Positions 30,594 to 39,509 of a stretch of DNA of 42,578 nucleotides are shown one piece after another. The notes beneath the pieces were generated by a model, which did not search any database, was not told where the DNA came from, and saw only the letters and a program-made list of their open reading frames with translations. The position numbers and the translations under genes are program-made. This stretch comes from Vermiphilus sp. GTDB lineage: Bacteria > Ratteibacteria > UBA8468 > B48-G9 > DTJG01. Position 1 is the stretch's first letter; each line of letters opens with the position of its first letter. The stretch covers positions 1-42,578 of the forward strand of contig DYKA01000003.1 in NCBI GenBank assembly GCA_020722805.1. Direction: 5' to 3'.

Positions 30594-30622
30594 AGTATAC
30601 AAAATTTCTCAGTTTCAGTCAA
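30594..30622 (-). promoter_or_regulatory. sigma70-like promoter TTGACT-N17-TATACT, 6 nt before ATG 30587
   Basis: Reverse-strand motif reading; no Shine-Dalgarno between -10 and ATG. Confidence 0.5.
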
Positions 30623-30761
30623 AACAAAAATCAGGCAACAGGGTACCGCCATCATAGTAAATATTTTCAAAAATGCTTTAATCTGTTATAATTTCCACAA
30701 GCAGTCAGATTACTGAATTCTCTGTACCATCTGTCAGGAAAAACGGATAACAAAAGAAGCC

Positions 30762-32015
30762 ATGAACTCAAGGGAAAGAATAAGAGCAAGCATCTCTCAT
30801 AAGCAACCTGATAGGGTTCCTTTGGACCTGGGAGGAACCGCGGTTTCAGGAATCTCAGCATTCACCCTTGTGAAATTGAAAAAAGCGCTCGGTCTTAAAA
30901 CACCTGTGATGATTGATGAACCGTTTCAGATACTCGGCAGGGTTGATGACGAATTGAGAAAGATTCTTGGCATAGATACAGTTCCATTAAATGCAAGGAA
31001 AAACTTCTTTGGGTTTGAAAACGAAAACTGGAAGAAATGGACTGCGCCCGACGGAACAAAGTTTCTTGTCCCGGAGAAATTTAACACAACCATGGACAGT
31101 AATGGAAATGTTTACCTCTATCCCGAGGGTGATATAACTGTCTCCCCATCAGGAAAATTACCCGCTTCTGGCTTTTACTTTGACGCAATTGTAAGACAAA
31201 AGCCAATCAATGAGACATCTCTCAATCCTTCCGATAATGTGGATATCCAGGTCTTGAGCGATGAAGATCTCAGATATTACGAAATGGAGTCCATCCGCAT
31301 TTTCAAAGAAACAGAATTCTCAATTATCGGGAATTTCGGCGGTACGTCGTTCGGGGATATTGCCCTTGTTCCTGCACCATTTTTGAAAAATCCGAAGGGG
31401 ATAAGGGATATTGAAGAATGGTATATATCAACGATAACAAGACGCAACTACATATATGAAGTTTTCTCAAGACAGTGCGAAATCGCTCTGAAAAATCTAA
31501 AAATGATTTTTCAGGCAGTGGATAACAGGATTGATGTTATTTTTGTTTCCGGAACTGATTTTGGAACTCAGAATTCCCAGTTCATATCAGTTCAGACATA
31601 TCGCGAACTGTACAAACCATTTCATAGCAAAGTGAATGACTGGATACATAAAAACACTGCATGGAAAACGTTTATTCACTCATGTGGTTCTATTGAACCA
31701 TTCATAAATGACTTTATTGAGGCGGGTTTTGATATTCGTAATCCTGTTCAGTGTTCAGCAAAAAACATGGACCCTGTTGACCTGAAACGGAAATACGGAG
31801 AAAAAATTTGCTTCTGGGGTGGCGGCATTGACACACAAAAGACGCTTCCTTTCGGAACCCCTGAACAGGTGAGACAGGAAGTGAAAAATCGCCTGAAGAT
31901 ATTTTCTGAAGGCAGCGGTTATGTGTTCAATACAATTCACAACATCCAGGCAAAAACATCTGTTGAAAACATTCTTGCAATGTTTGAAGCAGTAAAACAG
32001 TTTAACAATTCCTGA
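30762..32015 (+). CDS. uroporphyrinogen-decarboxylase-like (URO-D/MtaA superfamily) protein
   Basis: SRERIRASISHKQPDRVPLDLGG start, FIHSCGSIEPFINDFIEAGFDIRNPVQ, CFWGGGIDTQKTLPFGTPEQV. Confidence 0.82.
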   Translation: MNSRERIRASISHKQPDRVPLDLGGTAVSGISAFTLVKLKKALGLKTPVMIDEPFQILGRVDDELRKILGIDTVPLNARKNFFGFENENWKKWTAPDGTKFLVPEKFNTTMDSNGNVYLYPEGDITVSPSGKLPASGFYFDAIVRQKPINETSLNPSDNVDIQVLSDEDLRYYEMESIRIFKETEFSIIGNFGGTSFGDIALVPAPFLKNPKGIRDIEEWYISTITRRNYIYEVFSRQCEIALKNLKMIFQAVDNRIDVIFVSGTDFGTQNSQFISVQTYRELYKPFHSKVNDWIHKNTAWKTFIHSCGSIEPFINDFIEAGFDIRNPVQCSAKNMDPVDLKRKYGEKICFWGGGIDTQKTLPFGTPEQVRQEVKNRLKIFSEGSGYVFNTIHNIQAKTSVENILAMFEAVKQFNNS

Positions 32016-32019
32016 TAAA

Positions 32020-33744
32020 ATGAAATATCCCGACATCTGGGGAGAAGGCATGATTTTCGCGTTCTCCGGCCTTGAAGGAGAAACCGACTGGTTTGCTCCG
32101 TTTATTGCGGGCACCACAGAAAAATTCGGGTCGCTCTGTTTCAGACTGAAAGATAACAGAACCTTACATTTCAGGGGTATGGAAGAACTGAAAGATGTTC
32201 GGCCAAAGGTTATCTGTTCCGATTTGATAGTTTTCAAAAATCCGGATGTCTCAATAATCTTTGTTGAAAAAGACAGAATACTCGGTCAGTACAACCCACA
32301 GTTTCCACCATCCATAACTTCAGAAGCAGCCAGGATTGAGCAGATCGGTAATGTTGTAGTGCGTTTATCGGATGACGGAATAAGCGCTCTTATACTTGAA
32401 AATGACAGGAAGGTCTTCTCACTCTCATATGACAGGGGGAACAAATACAACGCAATACAAAAGGCGAAGAGAACCATAACAGAAAAACATTGTGAGGATG
32501 AAATTTAGAAAAAAATCAGGTTCCTTGAAAAATTCAATCATGTTCGGTTTGATGATGAGGTTGAAGAAAAAACCTATCTGAAAGCAGTCTCCGTCATGAA
32601 GGTAAACGGTGAATCCGCACAGGGAAAAATCAAATCAATATGGACAACACCTGATAGATGGCCTCATAGAGATATGTGGTTCTGGGATTCAGCATTTCAT
32701 ACGTTTGGTAACCGCTATATCTCCGGTGATCTTGCTGAAAAAACAATTACCGCAGTACTGGACTGCCAAAGGGAAGATGGATTTATTTCTATCACAATGA
32801 ATCCCGAAAAAACCAGGGTATATGAGCATATTACCCAGCCACCTCTTTTTGCATGGGCTGCACTTGAACTTTTCAAAATCACAAAAAATTATGATTTCCT
32901 TGAATTTGTTTATAAAAAAATGAGCAAATACATTGAATGGCTTTATAAAAACAGAGACAATGATAGCGATGGATTACTTGAGTGGATGATAGATGAAAAT
33001 AGTGCATCAAAATGCGGTGAATGCGGGATGGACAATTCTCCGAGATTTGACAGTGTGAAACCAGCAGAAAATGTAGCAGTCATTGACCTGAATTGCTTTG
33101 CAATAAATGAAATAAGATGCCTCTCAAAAATATCAAGAATCCTGAAAATCAACGGGGACGCATCAGTCTGGGATAAAATGGCTGAAGAAAAAACCCTGCT
33201 GGTAAACAGGCATCTGTGGGACGAGCATGATGGCTTCTATTACGATAGAAAACAAAACGGGAGTTTCATCAGAATCAAGACACCAGCGTCATTCCTTCCT
33301 TTGTTTGCAGAAATTTCAGACAGGGTAAAAGCTAGAAGAATCATTGAAAAACTTATAAACCCGGAGATGTTCTGGACAGAATTGCCTTTGCCTTCTGTGT
33401 CAAAAGATGAACAAACATTCTGCAAAGATATGTGGAGGGGTGGAACATGGCTTAATTATAATTTCCTCGTTTATAATGGCTTGAAAAAGTATGGATTTGA
33501 GGATACTGCAAAAAATCTTCTGATAAAGACAAAAAAGGCAGTTGAAAAGTGGTACATTGAAAAGGGCTCTATATTTGAGTTCTACGATCCGGATAACAGG
33601 ATACCACCGAAGGAATTGCCAAGAAAGGATTGGCTTGGAACACGCGGCTGGTCAAGAACAATAACTGATTACCACTGGAGCGCAGCAATCTATGTTGCGA
33701 TCATCAATGAGTTGAAAAAAAATGACGGAACTACCATCTTTTGA
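32020..33744 (+). pseudogene. (alpha/alpha)6 glycoside-hydrolase-like protein (GH63/trehalase-like) interrupted by one in-frame TAG at 32506-32508
   Basis: ORFs 32020-32508 and 32596-33744 share one frame; the 29 codons between them are open (KKIRFLEKFNHVRFDDEVEEKTYLKAVSV). WPHRDMWFWDSAFH and TRGWSRTITDYHWSAAIY resemble GH63-type active-site regions. Confidence 0.7.
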
Positions 33745-34806
33745 ATTCAAAAAAAATTTCGTTGAAACAGTTGCAAGACACAGAAAGATCCAGACGGCAA
33801 GAAAAGGATGTCTGATATACACATTTCTTCCAGAAGAGGAGGAAATTGCAAACTCAATATCAATTCCGCCACTTGAGGAAATTGATTTTAGAAAGGATGT
33901 GCTCCTTCTTCCGAAACTTCTGTGCAATAGAGATGAAAAATTATACAGATATCGCTCTGACTATCCGGATGATTCAATTCCAGTATTGCCCCTGAGATAC
34001 GGCTCTCAGGCATATTTGCAGGTATGATTCTTGGCTCCATTAGGTTTGGCGCAAACACGTCATGGATAGAACCAGTGGGAAAAACCATAGATGAAACAAT
34101 AAACTTCCCGTGGGAAAAGGATAATCAGTTCATTGATATCGCACTGACGGGTCTTGAATACGCAGTAAAACGTCTGAAAAACAAGTGTTATGTCTATCTT
34201 TCAGGTTATCACTCGCCACTTGAACTCGCATTTATCCTGAGGGGTTCTGATTTCTTTCTTGACATCTATAATTGTCCTGAAAAGGTCCACGTACTGATCA
34301 GGAGATGTGATGAAGCACTGAAATGGGTATATCAGATAATTGAAAAAAATGTAAAGAGCGAGAATAATGGAATTATTGCAGGATATCTGTGGATGGGAAA
34401 AGGGCTTCCTTTTTTAAGCGATGATGCAGCAGGGCTTCTTTCTCCGCAGCACTATAGAGAATTTGGGGTACCTTATACAGATGAGGTTTTCAGAAGGTTT
34501 GGGGGTGGATTTCTTCATCTACATACTCAAGCATATCATCAAATGGAAAATGTATCAAACATGGGACACCTGATAATGTATAACTGGAGACCCGATCCCG
34601 GTACATCTGAAGCCATTACTATTCTTGATACACTTATTGATGGGGCAAGAAGAAAAATTGTGCTGATAATAGCAGACGCAGAATCAATAAGAAGAAATAT
34701 TTTACTTTTGGCGCAGGGCAGATTTTTTCTTCTCTGTTACTGCAGAAATCGCATAGAACAGGAGTCCATCGTTAACTTTGTTAGGGAGAAAGCACCAATA
34801 GAATAA
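33722..34806 (+). pseudogene. second URO-D-like protein split by a -1 frameshift between 33973 and 34027
   Basis: ORF 33722-34027 ends ...LPLRYGSQ and ORF 34024-34806 continues GIFAGMILGSIRFG in the -1 frame; C-terminal part has URO-D-like DDAAGLLSPQHYREFGVPYTDEVFRRFGGGFLHLHT. Confidence 0.7.
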
Positions 34807-34818
34807 CCGGTGGTTATT
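34802..34818. repeat. perfect hairpin AATAACC-GGT-GGTTATT spanning the stop of the second URO-D-like gene
   Basis: Direct inverted repeat, 7-bp stem; no T-tract follows. Confidence 0.5.
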
Positions 34819-34945
34819 GAATATCCCTTGCAGTCCTATACAAAAAAATTGGGCTTGACCACACTCTCGCTCCAGATACAGTCAATGCCCGAATATATTT
34901 TTGACATTTTATTCTGGTTGAAGTAAGATTTTTTTCACTGTAGCA

Positions 34946-34971
34946 GTAAACACTCAATAAAGTACATTTTA
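34946..34971. repeat. dispersed 26-nt repeat copy 2 (GTAAACACTCAATAAAGTACATTTTA)
   Basis: 24/26 identity to 24061-24086. Confidence 0.6.
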
Positions 34972-34976
34972 CACTG

Positions 34977-35007
34977 AATATTCAGTAAACGATGCTTACT
35001 GAATATT
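34977..35007. repeat. 12-bp perfect inverted repeat AATATTCAGTAA-ACGATGC-TTACTGAATATT
   Basis: Direct reading; also overlaps the 14-bp palindrome ACTGAATATTCAGT at 34973-34986. Confidence 0.85.
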
Positions 35008-35021
35008 GGCCAGGAGCAATT

Positions 35022-35111
35022 GTGAAACAAATGTCTTGTATTTTGCTGGTGGTTTTATTCATAATGATTTTTGCTGTTGGATGCAGCATGCGACTTCAGA
35101 TAGGCAAGTAG
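35022..35111 (+). CDS. 29-aa lipoprotein-like small ORF
   Basis: AGGAG then GTG start; MKQMSCILLVVLFIMIFAVGCSMRLQIGK with lipobox-like FAVGC; below ORF-track size cut-off. Confidence 0.4.
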   Translation: MKQMSCILLVVLFIMIFAVGCSMRLQIGK

Positions 35112-35127
35112 TTTATACCAGGTTACA

Positions 35128-35155
35128 CGACATCAGATAAATAACAATGATGTCG
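35128..35155. repeat. 8-bp inverted repeat CGACATCA-N12-TGATGTCG upstream of the RND operon
   Basis: Direct reading; 40 nt before the MFP start, possible operator. Confidence 0.45.
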
Positions 35156-35195
35156 CGGTTTAATCTAATCAAATACTTATTAAAAGGGGTATATT

Positions 35196-36344
35196 ATGAA
35201 AAGAATTTTTGTGATACTAATCCTGATATTTATTGCCATACTCGGATTCAGAATATACCAGAAATCCACAGCATATACTCCTCCCGGCATAGGTGAAATG
35301 CAAAAACAGTCAGGGATACCGGCTGATGTACTTGTTGTTCAGCCGCAAAATTTTTCAAAAAGTATTGATGCTACCGGCACCATAGGAAGCGAGGAGGAGG
35401 CCTATATTTCTGCAAAAATTCCAGGCAGGGTCGCTGCGGTGAATGCAGATGCAGGCATGCTTGTAAACAAAAATCAAATACTTCTGAGAATAGATGATTC
35501 CCAGTTAAAAATACAAAAGGCACAGATACAGAACCAGATAGTAATAGCACAGTCCAATCTTGATGCAGTCAAAATCCAGATGGATGACGCAGAACGCGAC
35601 TACAAACGGATGGAAGAATTATTCAATGAAAATGTTATCTCAAAAAAACAACTTGAGTCATATCAGGTTAAGTTTGAAACACTGAAGAAAAATTATGAGT
35701 CAGCAAGAAAAAACATTCAGGTCGTTAAAGATAGTCTCAAACTTATAGAAACACAAATTGAGGATTGCATCGTCAGAGCACCCTTCTCGGGAATTATAGG
35801 AACAAAAAGGGTTGAAACAGGCGAGGTTGTTGGAGCAGGAATGGTTCTGATGACACTTTATAATATCAACAATCTGAATGCCCAGATAAAAGTACCTGAA
35901 AATTATATACCTTTGATAAAAAAGGGTCAGGAGGTAGGAATGAAAACCGATGTCTCTGAACAGAAATTTTACGGAAAAATTACAAAAATTTCCGGAGCTG
36001 CTGACCCGAAAACAAAAATGTTTATTGCGTATGTTTCAATATCAAAGAATAATCTTCCTATAAAACCAGGCATGTTCGTTCAGGCAAATATTATTATCAG
36101 TGAAAGAAACAATGTTATCACTGTACCCCAGCAGGCAGTATTTGAAGATAAGGGAAAGAAATGCGTATATATTGTTGAAAAAGACACAGCGAAAAAAGTT
36201 GAAATAATTACCGGCGAAAAAACAGACAACCTGATTGAGGTTAAATCAGGACTTGTCCCGGGAAATACGGTTGTGGTTTTCGGTAAGGAAAACCTTTTAT
36301 CTGGCGCAAAAGTGAAAATTGTAAAAACAGAAAAAATGCAATGA
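35196..36344 (+). CDS. RND efflux periplasmic adaptor (membrane fusion protein)
   Basis: AYISAKIPGRVAAVNADAGMLVNKNQILLRID, coiled coil, IVRAPFSGIIGTKRVETGEVV, IKPGMFVQANI; AAAAGGGG RBS. Confidence 0.93.
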   Translation: MKRIFVILILIFIAILGFRIYQKSTAYTPPGIGEMQKQSGIPADVLVVQPQNFSKSIDATGTIGSEEEAYISAKIPGRVAAVNADAGMLVNKNQILLRIDDSQLKIQKAQIQNQIVIAQSNLDAVKIQMDDAERDYKRMEELFNENVISKKQLESYQVKFETLKKNYESARKNIQVVKDSLKLIETQIEDCIVRAPFSGIIGTKRVETGEVVGAGMVLMTLYNINNLNAQIKVPENYIPLIKKGQEVGMKTDVSEQKFYGKITKISGAADPKTKMFIAYVSISKNNLPIKPGMFVQANIIISERNNVITVPQQAVFEDKGKKCVYIVEKDTAKKVEIITGEKTDNLIEVKSGLVPGNTVVVFGKENLLSGAKVKIVKTEKMQ

Positions 36345-39300
36345 ATCCTGTTAGATTGGCAGTAAAAAAACCTGTTTTTGTTCTGGTCATATTTTTCATC
36401 ATAATGCTGCTTGGCTTCTTCTCGCTTCCAAAGTTGCACGTTGATCTTGCTCCAAAGGTTGAAATTCCTATCGTCACCGTTATTACTGTTTACCCTGGTG
36501 CAGGACCAGACCAGGTTGAAACCCTTGTGACAAAACCCATTGAAGATGCCATAAGCACAACGAATAATCTGAAGAATATAAAATCAAGCTCTGTTGAGGG
36601 CGTGTCAATCATTGTGGCTGAGTTCAACATGGGTTCATCTGTTGACATCGCAGTAACTGACGTAAGGGAAAAGGTCTCCTCAATGATTGGAGATCTTCCT
36701 GAGGGCGCAAAACAGCCCGAGATTTTGAAGCTTGATATAAACGCGTCACCCATCCTTTATCTCAGCATCACAGGTAATGACCTTAAAAAGATCTACGACG
36801 TGGCCGACAACTTTGTCAGGGTGAAACTCCAGACCGTTCAGGGCGTCGGAAAAATAGATATTATCGGTGGTGAAAAAAGAGAAATAAGAGTTGAGGCAAT
36901 TCCTGAAAGACTCCTGTATTATGAGATTGATCTGACAACCATTGCACAGAGATTGAAGGTTGAAAATATCAACATTCCTTCCGGTCATTTTCTGATGGAT
37001 GATAGAGAGGTTTCAGGAAGATTAAATACAGAATTCAAAAGCCCCGAAGAAATAAAGCTCATTGACCTGCCTGTCTTTGATATGTCAACCGGAAGTATCA
37101 GAACAGTTCCTCTCAGCAGTGTTGCGAATGTATTTGACACAACAGCCGAAATAAGAGATAAAACAAGAACAAATGGCAAAGATTCTGTTGGAATCATTGT
37201 TCAAAAACAGCCAGACGCAAACACTATCCAGGTTGTGGATAGTGTAAGAAAGGTTCTTCCTGATATCCAGAAAGGGCTTCCAGAAGACTCAAAAATTGCA
37301 ATCGTGACTGATACATCAGAGTTTATCAAGGATGCTGTGAGTGATGTCTGGCATAAACTTTTTATAGCAGTCATTCTGACAGGGCTTATACTTTTTGTCT
37401 TTTTGTACAGCGTGGGAAGCACGCTCATTGTCTGTCTTGCAATACCTGTTTCTCTTGTCGGGACACTTTTTTTTGCATATCTTTCAAGATTTACATTGAA
37501 TATTCTCTCCCTTTCAAGCTTAACCCTTTCAGTCGGCATTGTTGTTGACAGTTCAATTGTTATCATTGAAAACATATATAGACATAAAAAAGAATTGAAG
37601 GAAAAAGGCGAAGAGGCAGCAGAAAAAGGCGCTCTTGAGGTTGCTTCAGCAGTGAGTGCCACAATGCTTACCCATATGGTTGTGTTTCTGCCGATTGTAT
37701 TTATGTCGGGTCTTGTGGGACAGTTTTTCAAAGAATTCGGGATGATACAGGTTTATACATCCCTGCTTGCTCTGGGAGTGGGTTTTACCCTGACACCGAT
37801 GCTGACAACAAAATTCCTGAAAGATACCGGAGAAAAAGATTGGGCAATAAAAGCAGAGAAAAAATTTGAACAGTTCAAAAATGGATATAGAAGAACTCTT
37901 TTGAAATTTTTACATAGGCCCGGACCGGTGCTTGTGGTTATCGGCATACTGATACCGCTCAGCTTTACATTGCTTCCTTTTATCGGCATTGAAATGATAA
38001 CAAATGCAGACGAAGGAATATACAATATATCCCTCAGAATGCCCCCGGGCACAAATCTCCAGAAAACAGAATCAATTGTAAAAGTCATTGAAGAAAAGGT
38101 GTTATCAATACCTGAAACAGATCAGGTTTTCGCAACTATTGGAAAGATTTCAGGAATGTTTGCCGGCATGGGCTCAGAAGGTCCTGAATATGCTCAGCTT
38201 CTGGTAAAACTCAAGGACGTAAGAAAAAAATCAACCACCCAAATAGTGGAAGAAATTAAACCGTTTCTCGCAGGAATACCAGGAACTATTACAGTTGCTG
38301 AGCAAAGCACAATCGGTTCAGGCGGCAGACCGCCTCTTGAAATATATATCACAGGCACAGATGAAAAATCAGTAATACAGACATCTGAAGAGGTACTTAA
38401 TATAGTCCAGTCAACTGATGGAGTTTCAAGTGCTGATTCATCATATAATCCAGGCAAACCAGAGATAAATTTTGTCATTAAAAGACCCAAGTTAGCTCAG
38501 TACAATCTGAATTCAAATCAGGCTGCAATGATATGCAGGTCTGCTCTTGAAGGAATAGTCCCATCAAAATTCAGGGTTGGTGAAAATGAATATGATATAA
38601 GGGTAACGATACCAGAAAAAGATAAAAAAGATATAAATGTACTTGAAAATCTAACAATTGTAAATCCCATGCAAAATGTTTTCTTGTTAAAACAGATCGC
38701 TGAAATAAAAGAAACATATGGACCAACAACCAGAGAAAGATACGATAGAAAACCGAGTGTTACAATACTCGGAAATATTAACAAACCCCTGGGAACAGTG
38801 ATGGCAACATTGAATAAAGAGATAAAAAAACTAAATCTTCCAGAAGGCACATCCATAATATTTGGAGGTCAGAGTGAAAGAATGGCTGAATCCTTCAGAG
38901 ACCTTTTTCTTGCTTTGATTCTGTCGGTGCTGCTTGTTTATCTTGTAATGGCGGCTCAGTTTGAAAGCTGGGTGGAACCATTTATCATTATGGGAACACT
39001 TCCTCTATCAATTATTGGAATTCTTACAGGCCTTTTTATAACAGGAAAGACAATAAACATATTCAGTTTAATGGGGATGATTGTTCTTGTTGGAATAGTT
39101 GTAAGCAATGGCATATTGATTGTCAACTTTGCAAAAAATCTGATTCAAAGGGGTAAAAACCCTGAAGAGTCAGTTATTGAAGCAAGTGCATCAAGATTGA
39201 GGCCGATTTTGATGACAACTCTGTCTATGATAGGCGGAATGCTACCGCTTGCACTTGCTGTTGGAAAAGGCTCTGTGCTTAAAGCACCGATGGCTGTCAG

Positions 39301-39400
39301 CGTTATCAGCGGGTTGATAAGTTCCACTCTTTTAACTCTTTTTATTATTCCGCTTGTCTATTTGTTTTACGCGAGACGAAAATATAAAAAACAGCAATAG
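36341..39400 (+). CDS. RND (AcrB/MexB-like) efflux permease
   Basis: 1019 aa; YPGAGPDQVETLVTKPIEDAI, GIVVDSSIVIIENIYRH, LMGMIVLVGIVVSNGILIVNFA, RLRPILMTTLSMIGGMLPLAL. Confidence 0.96.
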   Translation: MNPVRLAVKKPVFVLVIFFIIMLLGFFSLPKLHVDLAPKVEIPIVTVITVYPGAGPDQVETLVTKPIEDAISTTNNLKNIKSSSVEGVSIIVAEFNMGSSVDIAVTDVREKVSSMIGDLPEGAKQPEILKLDINASPILYLSITGNDLKKIYDVADNFVRVKLQTVQGVGKIDIIGGEKREIRVEAIPERLLYYEIDLTTIAQRLKVENINIPSGHFLMDDREVSGRLNTEFKSPEEIKLIDLPVFDMSTGSIRTVPLSSVANVFDTTAEIRDKTRTNGKDSVGIIVQKQPDANTIQVVDSVRKVLPDIQKGLPEDSKIAIVTDTSEFIKDAVSDVWHKLFIAVILTGLILFVFLYSVGSTLIVCLAIPVSLVGTLFFAYLSRFTLNILSLSSLTLSVGIVVDSSIVIIENIYRHKKELKEKGEEAAEKGALEVASAVSATMLTHMVVFLPIVFMSGLVGQFFKEFGMIQVYTSLLALGVGFTLTPMLTTKFLKDTGEKDWAIKAEKKFEQFKNGYRRTLLKFLHRPGPVLVVIGILIPLSFTLLPFIGIEMITNADEGIYNISLRMPPGTNLQKTESIVKVIEEKVLSIPETDQVFATIGKISGMFAGMGSEGPEYAQLLVKLKDVRKKSTTQIVEEIKPFLAGIPGTITVAEQSTIGSGGRPPLEIYITGTDEKSVIQTSEEVLNIVQSTDGVSSADSSYNPGKPEINFVIKRPKLAQYNLNSNQAAMICRSALEGIVPSKFRVGENEYDIRVTIPEKDKKDINVLENLTIVNPMQNVFLLKQIAEIKETYGPTTRERYDRKPSVTILGNINKPLGTVMATLNKEIKKLNLPEGTSIIFGGQSERMAESFRDLFLALILSVLLVYLVMAAQFESWVEPFIIMGTLPLSIIGILTGLFITGKTINIFSLMGMIVLVGIVVSNGILIVNFAKNLIQRGKNPEESVIEASASRLRPILMTTLSMIGGMLPLALAVGKGSVLKAPMAVSVISGLISSTLLTLFIIPLVYLFYARRKYKKQQ

Positions 39401-39470
39401 CCCACGGGGAGATTTGAACTCCCGACCCGTCGCTTACGAAGCGACTGCTCTACCGCTGAGCTACGAGGGC
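39399..39470 (-). tRNA. tRNA-Thr(CGT)
   Basis: Hand-folded: GCCCTCG/CGTGGGC acceptor (one U-U at 5:68), GCTC/GAGC D stem, GTCGC-TTCGTAA-GCGAC anticodon arm, GGGAG-TTCAAAT-CTCCC T arm; no encoded CCA. Confidence 0.92.
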
Positions 39471-39509
39471 ACATTATAATTATACACAAAAAGCACCACT
39501 TATGAAAAT

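Noticed and set aside
32506-32508. TAG as a reassigned sense codon (for example pyrrolysine)
   Set aside because: TAG terminates at least four clear genes here, and the host protein is a glycoside-hydrolase-like enzyme rather than a methylamine methyltransferase; kept only as an unproven alternative in the finding.
33973-34027. Programmed -1 ribosomal frameshift in the second URO-D-like gene
   Set aside because: No X_XXY_YYZ slippery heptamer or obvious downstream pseudoknot in the frame-overlap interval.
37201-37731. 176-aa minus-strand ORF, plus other long minus ORFs within 36-39 kb
   Set aside because: Antisense shadows of the RND permease.
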